DNA from: Rhodospirillales bacterium
GTDB lineage: Bacteria > Pseudomonadota > Alphaproteobacteria > Rhodospirillales > JADHTD01
Direction of reading: 5' to 3'
Assembly: GCA_016776525.1 (NCBI GenBank)
Contig: JADHTD010000085.1
Span: forward strand, 1-9,564
Length of the DNA stretch: 9,564 bases
In this document: piece after piece, positions 5,658 to 9,564 of the stretch
Layout of the letters: every line of letters begins with the position of its first letter
How positions within the stretch are numbered: position 1 is the stretch's first letter
The notes under the pieces: model-generated
Told to the model about the DNA's origin: nothing
Databases searched by the model: none
What the model saw: the letters and a program-made list of their open reading frames with translations, nothing else
Made by a program: the position numbers and the translations under genes

Positions 5658-6509
5658 TTATTGCGGCCGGGGCGGCGGCAGGTTCTGGATCGGCGTAGGG
5701 GCCTGCTGAATGACCTGACCGGGTTGTTGCTGCTGTTGGCGCTGTTGCTGCTCCTGCTCCTGCTGTTTCTGGGCGTCCTTCATTTCCTGTTCGACGTCCT
5801 GGTTGAGGTCCAGCAATTTGATCTTTTTTTGCATTTTCTGGTGGTCGTCGATATCCATCGGATAGACGCGCAAGTTGACCCGGCGGTTTTCAGACTGATT
5901 TTCCTTAATCGCCTTGCCGTCGGCGTCCCGGTTGGGGACCTTGGGGCGGGTATCCCCGTAGCCGACCGCCTTCAGGCGTTCAATGTCCATACCTTCTTCA
6001 ATAAAGAAGCGGACGACCCGAGTGGCGCGTCCTGCCGATAGTTCCCAGTTAGACGGAAAGCGGACCGTATGGATGGGGTCGTCGTCGGTATGTCCTTCCA
6101 CCTCGACGACATAAGTGCGGTATTTGCGGTTGTTGAGCATCTCGAACATCTGTTGCAGGACCGGGAAAGCTTCCTCGCGGATATCGGCGGAACCGGGTTT
6201 GTAGAAAGCGGAACTGGCCAATTCGATAACGATCCCCTTATCGTCGTTTTCAACTTTCACGGCTTCATCAGCCTGCATGTTGTAGACGGCGTCCTGGATG
6301 TTGATTTTCAGGAGTTCGGTCGGGCTCTTTGACGAGTCCTTGCCGATTTCATTCTTGATGCCCGCCGCCACTTTTTCATAAAGAGGAATATCGATTTTGG
6401 AAAACGAGACCAGCATGACGAAGAAGGCCATCAGCAAGGTAATGGCGTCGGCATAGGTGGTTAGCCAATCTTCGGCTTCTGCTTCTTCTGGTTCGTTTGC
6501 TAATGCCAC
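5658..6509 (-). CDS. motB: Flagellar stator protein MotB (OmpA-like peptidoglycan anchor)
   Basis: The 283-residue protein pairs with MotA to form the ion-driven stator of the flagellar motor. A short acidic N-terminus leads into one membrane helix (about 15-37, WLTTYADAITLLMAFFVMLV) containing the ion-carrying aspartate D21 in the YAD motif. A plug and linker region follows, then an OmpA/MotB peptidoglycan-binding domain at about 95-217, with VEVEGHTDDDPI (135-146), NWELSAGRATRVVRFF (154-169), GYGDTRP (183-189) and NRRVNLRVYP (208-217). The start is GTG with AAGGA seven bases upstream; it lies 48 bases after motA. The C-terminal tail is unusual: a charged coiled-coil-like stretch, then a glutamine-rich tract (about 248-269) and a proline-rich end, all beyond the peptidoglycan domain. 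Confidence 0.94.
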   Translation of the reverse strand: MALANEPEEAEAEDWLTTYADAITLLMAFFVMLVSFSKIDIPLYEKVAAGIKNEIGKDSSKSPTELLKINIQDAVYNMQADEAVKVENDDKGIVIELASSAFYKPGSADIREEAFPVLQQMFEMLNNRKYRTYVVEVEGHTDDDPIHTVRFPSNWELSAGRATRVVRFFIEEGMDIERLKAVGYGDTRPKVPNRDADGKAIKENQSENRRVNLRVYPMDIDDHQKMQKKIKLLDLNQDVEQEMKDAQKQQEQEQQQRQQQQQPGQVIQQAPTPIQNLPPPRPQ

Positions 6510-6557
6510 GGCGTTGTCCTTAGGCGTATTTAATGCGGTCCGGCCGCAGGTGCCGGA

Positions 6558-7352
6558 TTAACGCCTCATTTTATCGATGTTGAAGTGGATGGACGGGTCC
6601 AGATAGCTGTTCATTTTGTCCTGGATGTAACGGGGGCTTTTTTTATCGGCCAAAAGGGTCAGGCCCTCGGCAACCAGATAATTACGGAAACGGAGAATTT
6701 GCTCACGTTGCAGGATTTTGGCGGCAGCCGGCATATAGATGAGCCGGGCGAAGAGCACTCCGTAAAGGGTGGTGATCAGGGCCACCGACAGGCCGGGGCC
6801 AAGCTGGGTCGGGTCGTCACCCATCTTGCCCAGCATGATGACAAGGCCGACAAGGGTTCCGATCATACCGAAAGCCGGCGAGGCGGCAGCCATCATTTTG
6901 AGGATATTCACCTGCACCGTGTTGCGGCCAAAGGTGGTTTCGATGGTGTTGGTCATGATCTCTTTGACTTCCGCTCCGGTATAACCGCTGACCACCATAT
7001 CAACCCCGAATTTCAGGAAACGGTCGCCGCGAACGGATTTTTTGGCTTCGGATTCAAGGGCGGGAATGCCATTCTTCTGAACCGTGTAGGCCCATTTGAT
7101 GACCCGGCCGACTTCCGATTTCAGAAGGTTGCGGCCCATGGTCGGGGAGAAGACGATGCGGACAATAAGTTTCAAAGATAAAATGACATAGCGGGCTTCG
7201 TAGGAAATAAAGGCCGAAGCCAGGGTGCCGCCGACCACCATGACGAAACTGGGGAGGTCGACAAAGACCCAATAGTTATCGGTGCTGGAGACGATGGCAC
7301 CTAAAAACAGGCCGAAGGCGATAATTACCGCAATGATTGTCGTAAAGGACAT
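6558..7352 (-). CDS. motA: Flagellar stator protein MotA (PomA-like)
   Basis: The 264-residue protein has four membrane helices, at about 4-22, 30-50, 152-174 and 186-208, with a large cytoplasmic loop between the second and third and a cytoplasmic tail after the fourth. Family motifs are VDLPSFVMVVGGTLAS (31-46), MMAAASPAFGMIGTLVGLVI (153-172), whose P159 matches the conserved stator proline, and SVALITTLYGVLFARLIYMP (189-208). Charged residues in the loop contact FliG on the rotor in known stators. The sequence reads more like PomA/short MotA than E. coli MotA. Upstream AGGGGA lies about 12 bases from the ATG. It is the first gene of a motA-motB operon; the 218-base gap before it holds an inverted repeat and an AT-rich promoter-like stretch. 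Confidence 0.95.
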   Translation of the reverse strand: MSFTTIIAVIIAFGLFLGAIVSSTDNYWVFVDLPSFVMVVGGTLASAFISYEARYVILSLKLIVRIVFSPTMGRNLLKSEVGRVIKWAYTVQKNGIPALESEAKKSVRGDRFLKFGVDMVVSGYTGAEVKEIMTNTIETTFGRNTVQVNILKMMAAASPAFGMIGTLVGLVIMLGKMGDDPTQLGPGLSVALITTLYGVLFARLIYMPAAAKILQREQILRFRNYLVAEGLTLLADKKSPRYIQDKMNSYLDPSIHFNIDKMRR

Positions 7353-7388
7353 GCTTAGTCTTTTCCCCTAATACCCCTCCGTCCGGTG

Positions 7389-7417
7389 GCCATGCACCCC
7401 AGAGCGGCTTGCATGGC
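7389..7417. repeat. Perfect 8-bp inverted repeat upstream of motA
   Basis: GCCATGCA (7389-7396) and TGCATGGC (7410-7417) are perfect reverse complements 13 bases apart, so their centres are 21 bases apart, two helical turns. They lie 37-65 bases before the motA ATG. The spacing fits an operator bound by a dimeric regulator; alternatively it forms a hairpin in the motA leader. No T-run follows on either side, so it is not a terminator. Confidence 0.35.
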
Positions 7418-7502
7418 GATTATCCCTCGACGGTCATCAAGGTAACGAATCGCCACTCAATACCCAAATCCTATATACAAAAAACTTAAACAAACATAAA
7501 TG

Positions 7503-7508
7503 ATTATA
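7503..7508 (-). promoter_or_regulatory. Candidate -10 box for motA-motB
   Basis: The minus strand reads TATAAT here, in the most AT-rich part of the motA upstream gap. The positions 16-18 bases before it (CGAATC/TCGAAT) match a -35 box poorly. A start near 7496 would give a leader of about 140 bases that includes the inverted repeat at 7389-7417. I found no convincing sigma28 or sigma54 motif for motA. Confidence 0.25.
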
Positions 7509-7570
7509 AAGTTTTAGTCTTTCCGATTCGATCCTAAACCTGCCGTAAAATGAAGGGGCGGGGGTGCGGT

Positions 7571-8932
7571 TTACCGCTCGCGGAAGGCTTCGTGGCGGAG
7601 TTTCAGAACCGGCTTGATGAGATAATCCATGACAGATTTGGTGCCGGTGTGGACATCGACGGTCGCTTCCATGCCGGGCATGATCGGAAGCTTTCCTTCT
7701 GCATCACCGAGATAGGCTTTACTGGTTTCGACAACCAAGCGGAAGTAGGGATTGCCTTGTTCGTCGGTGCTGCTGTCCGGCGCAACAAGACTGACGGTGC
7801 CTTCGAGGCCGCCATACCGGACGAAGTCATAAGTTGATATTTTTACCGTTGCCGGTTGACCTGCTTCCACATAACCACGGTCGGTCGGTTTCAGCCGGGC
7901 GTCGATGACCAATTGGTCGCCGGTCGGAACGACTTCCATGATCGCTTCACCGGGGCTGACGACGCCGCCGATAGTGTTGTAGCGCATGTTCTTGACGACA
8001 CCGTTAATGGGGCTCTTGATCATGGCGCGCAAACCCTGTTCCGTGGCTTTTGACAGCAATTCGCGGACCCGGCCGATATTCTGTATGGTATCACCCAGTT
8101 CGTCCTGGGCTTCCCGGCGGAAGCGGCTGACTTCCTCCTCCAGGCGTCCCTTGGCTTCGCTGACGGCGGAGCGGGAGCGGGGAATGGACGGCAGGATACT
8201 TTGCCGTTCACCTTCCAGGGTTTCCACTTCCGCTTCCACTTTGGAATGTTCGATCTTTGGGGTCAGTCCATCGGCCAGCAGGGATTTTGACATTTCAAAT
8301 CGGCCGCGCGCCAATTTCAGGTTCTTTTCCGTGGCTCGCAATTTGGCGGTCAATTCCGAAACCTCCAATTGGCGCTGACGGACAAGCTGTTTGAGAATTC
8401 CCTGCGAAGAGGAAATCTGCCTTCTGCGGGCATCAAAGGCTTGCCGCTGGGAGGAAACCACCTGTGGGCGGCGCGCCGCGACTTCTTTGGGAAAGCGGAT
8501 GCTGTCCCGGCCCTTGGCCTCCGCTTCCAGCCGGGCGCCGGTCAGGATCAGGCTGTCGAGGCGCACGACAAGTTCTTCGCGGTTGACGCCGGAGGACGCC
8601 AAATCGAGCAGGATCAGTTCCTGGCCTTCGGTAATGACGTCACCTTCCTTGACGTGGATTTCCTTGATGATGCCGCCTTCTAGGTGCTGGATGACCTTGA
8701 TGTTTCCCAGGGGCACCACTTCGCCGGTAGCCACGGAGACTTCGTCCAACTGGGCGGAATTGGCCCAGATCAGCAAGATCGTCAGCACTTCGCCGGTAGC
8801 CACGGAGACTTCGTCCAACTGGGCGGAATTGGCCCAGATCAGCAAGATCGTCAGCAAAATCATTACCGGCCAGGCAACGGGACGCCAGGACGGTATCGGA
8901 TGGTGGACAAGAAGGTCATCAAGGCGGCTCAT
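7571..8932 (-). CDS. HlyD-family type I secretion membrane-fusion (adaptor) protein
   Basis: The 453-residue protein would link an inner-membrane ABC exporter to a TolC-type outer-membrane channel. A cytoplasmic N-terminus (1-20) leads to one membrane helix (about 21-34). A biotinyl-lipoyl half-domain follows (GNIKVIQHLEGGIIKEIHVK, 77-96, then EGDVITEGQ), then a long alpha-hairpin coiled coil (about 115-300), the second lipoyl half (IKSPINGVVKNM, GGVVSPGEAIMEVVP) and a beta-barrel domain. The end, LRHEAFRER, is typical of HlyD/LapC/PrtE adaptors. A perfect in-frame duplication repeats residues 27-49 as 50-72; without it the length would be 430, usual for the family. The ATG overlaps the upstream stop (TAATG) and has AAGGGAG six bases before it (8939-8945 on the complement). 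No ABC exporter gene is in view. Confidence 0.94.
   Translation of the reverse strand: MSRLDDLLVHHPIPSWRPVAWPVMILLTILLIWANSAQLDEVSVATGEVLTILLIWANSAQLDEVSVATGEVVPLGNIKVIQHLEGGIIKEIHVKEGDVITEGQELILLDLASSGVNREELVVRLDSLILTGARLEAEAKGRDSIRFPKEVAARRPQVVSSQRQAFDARRRQISSSQGILKQLVRQRQLEVSELTAKLRATEKNLKLARGRFEMSKSLLADGLTPKIEHSKVEAEVETLEGERQSILPSIPRSRSAVSEAKGRLEEEVSRFRREAQDELGDTIQNIGRVRELLSKATEQGLRAMIKSPINGVVKNMRYNTIGGVVSPGEAIMEVVPTGDQLVIDARLKPTDRGYVEAGQPATVKISTYDFVRYGGLEGTVSLVAPDSSTDEQGNPYFRLVVETSKAYLGDAEGKLPIMPGMEATVDVHTGTKSVMDYLIKPVLKLRHEAFRER
8717..8856. repeat. Perfect 69-bp tandem duplication inside the adaptor gene
   Basis: Bases 8717-8787 are identical to 8786-8856: a 69-base unit present just over twice with no mismatch. 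Because 69 is 23 codons the reading frame is kept, and the protein carries LTILLIWANSAQLDEVSVAT (plus GEV) twice in a row. Flanking bases differ at once (C versus G at one edge, C versus A at the other), so the ends are sharp. Zero divergence, even at synonymous positions, points to a recent event or to an assembly or sequencing artefact. Confidence 0.97.
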
Positions 8933-9564
8933 TAGGCACTCCCTTGCTTACGCCCGCCGGCGGGGTGGAGACGGTGAACGACGGCAGATTCCTGCTTTGC
9001 AGGATCCGGTGCGGGGACCGGACGGATAACCGCCTTCGCCGCCGGTTTCTGGGCCGGCGCCTTGTTGAAGGTAACGGTTGCCTGTTTCATAACGCCTTCA
9101 TCCGTCGCCGGTTGCGGCCTCACAACTGGCGGCGGCGGCGTTCCAGGAATGGCTTCTGAAGCCGGAATTTTTTTCGGCGTGACCCTGGCAAGGGCCTTTG
9201 GTTTTGGCTGGGACGGCGCCGCAGGCCGGATCTTGGCGGCCGTCCGGGCAGGGGCCGCGGCGGTGGTCTTCAGGGCAGCCGGAGGTGGTGTTCCCGGAAT
9301 GGCTTCGGAAGCAGGCACCTTTTTCGGGGTGATCTTGGCAAAGGCCTTCGGCTTTGCTTCCGGCTGCGGCTTAGCCTGAACAGGCCGGACCTGGGCGGTA
9401 GCCTGCGGTTTAGCCTCTGCTGCCGCCGGTTTTGGCTTGCCGGGGATCGTGGTCGGCTTGAGCCGGGCCGGAGGAGCCTTGGCCGCCGGCCGGGAGGCGG
9501 CGGGAGCTTGGGGTTGCTGAGCCGGGCGCGGGCGGGCCTGCGGCGGTGCGGACGGACGGGCTGC
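8932..9564 (-). CDS. C-terminal part of a proline/alanine/lysine-rich protein of unknown function (5' end outside window)
   Basis: The frame is open from the right edge of the window down to TAA at 8932-8934, giving the last 210 residues. The composition is dominated by Pro, Ala, Lys, Arg and Gln, with two phenylalanines and no Tyr or Trp, so this part is probably an extended, disordered, basic segment like TonB-type periplasmic spacers. A 25-residue unit occurs twice. The stop overlaps the ATG of the HlyD-family gene (TAATG), which implies coupled translation and a shared role in secretion. Internal GTG codons such as 9318 are in the repeat and unlikely to be the true start. The folded part of the protein, if any, is upstream; candidates such as an exporter, an outer-membrane component or a surface protein cannot be told apart from what is seen here. 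Confidence 0.75.
   Translation of the reverse strand, partial: AARPSAPPQARPRPAQQPQAPAASRPAAKAPPARLKPTTIPGKPKPAAAEAKPQATAQVRPVQAKPQPEAKPKAFAKITPKKVPASEAIPGTPPPAALKTTAAAPARTAAKIRPAAPSQPKPKALARVTPKKIPASEAIPGTPPPPVVRPQPATDEGVMKQATVTFNKAPAQKPAAKAVIRPVPAPDPAKQESAVVHRLHPAGGRKQGSA
9130..9354 (-). repeat. Two 25-residue repeats in the Pro/Ala-rich protein
   Basis: Positions 9354-9280 encode a unit beginning KPKAFAKITPKKVPASEAIP and positions 9204-9130 one beginning KPKALARVTPKKIPASEAIP; both end GTPPP. They match at 21 of 25 residues and the four changes are conservative (F/L, K/R, I/V, V/I). The period is 50 residues (150 bases). The DNA copies have diverged at synonymous sites, so this duplication is older than the one in the neighbouring adaptor gene and appears to be under protein-level constraint. 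Confidence 0.87.

Noticed and set aside
6585..7181. A 198-codon plus-strand frame opposite motA
   Set aside because: MotA motifs are clear on the other strand; this is a shadow frame.
7507..7529. TAAAGTTT on the plus strand, a perfect match to the sigma28 flagellar -35 element
   Set aside because: It points away from motA, toward antisense of the adaptor gene, and the GCCGATAA-like partner (TCCGATTC) is at about 7 rather than 11 bases.
8717..8856. The 69-bp repeat as a mobile element or CRISPR unit
   Set aside because: Just two direct, gapless, in-frame copies within one gene, with no spacers, terminal inverted repeats or transposase; it is a simple tandem duplication.
8391..9029. A 212-codon plus-strand frame spanning the 69-bp duplication and the end of the Pro-rich gene
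   Set aside because: It crosses two well-supported minus-strand genes, has no ribosome site and is rich in Ser/Arg as antisense frames of GC-rich genes often are.

Overview
The window looks like chromosomal DNA of a motile alphaproteobacterium, most likely Rhodospirillales-like. The grounds are GC-rich codon third positions, an alphaproteobacterial-type RpoH, MlaC/MlaA proteins of alphaproteobacterial style, and PomA/MotA-type stator genes. This placement is inferred from protein character; no search was run. The genes are ordinary chromosomal functions. I see no transposase, phage gene, CRISPR array, tRNA or rRNA.

Layout. Positions 1-72 carry what may be the last 23 codons of a plus-strand gene. 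It runs tail to tail into two tandem minus-strand mlaC paralogs (76-687, 701-1318), periplasmic phospholipid carriers. Divergent from them is mlaA/vacJ (1561-2442), the outer-membrane partner of MlaC. It lacks any cysteine, so it cannot be a classical lipoprotein. A 505-base gap follows. It holds a good sigma70-type promoter, a 24-codon mini-ORF with a near-ideal Shine-Dalgarno sequence, and a weaker second promoter candidate, all leading to rpoH (2948-3841). Twenty-five bases after rpoH comes a DUF62-type S-adenosylmethionine hydrolase (3867-4616), then a metallo-beta-lactamase-fold hydrolase (4740-5570) closed by a strong intrinsic terminator (5605-5630).

The rest is on the minus strand, read from right to left: the proline/alanine/lysine-rich end of an unidentified protein (9564 to 8932) with a 25-residue repeat; a HlyD-family type I secretion adaptor (8932 to 7571) coupled to it by a TAATG overlap; a 218-base AT-rich gap with an inverted repeat; and the flagellar stator pair motA-motB (7352 to 5658).

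Functionally the window joins envelope lipid homeostasis (MlaA/MlaC), the heat-shock sigma factor, two small-molecule hydrolases, flagellar torque generation and type I secretion. The clearest anomaly is a perfect in-frame 69-bp tandem duplication in the adaptor gene (8717-8856). It repeats 23 residues at the membrane/periplasm junction and looks recent, or is an assembly artefact. The next most interesting item is the rpoH leader, with its mini-ORF and apparent dual promoters. I did not find a clearly novel multi-gene system.
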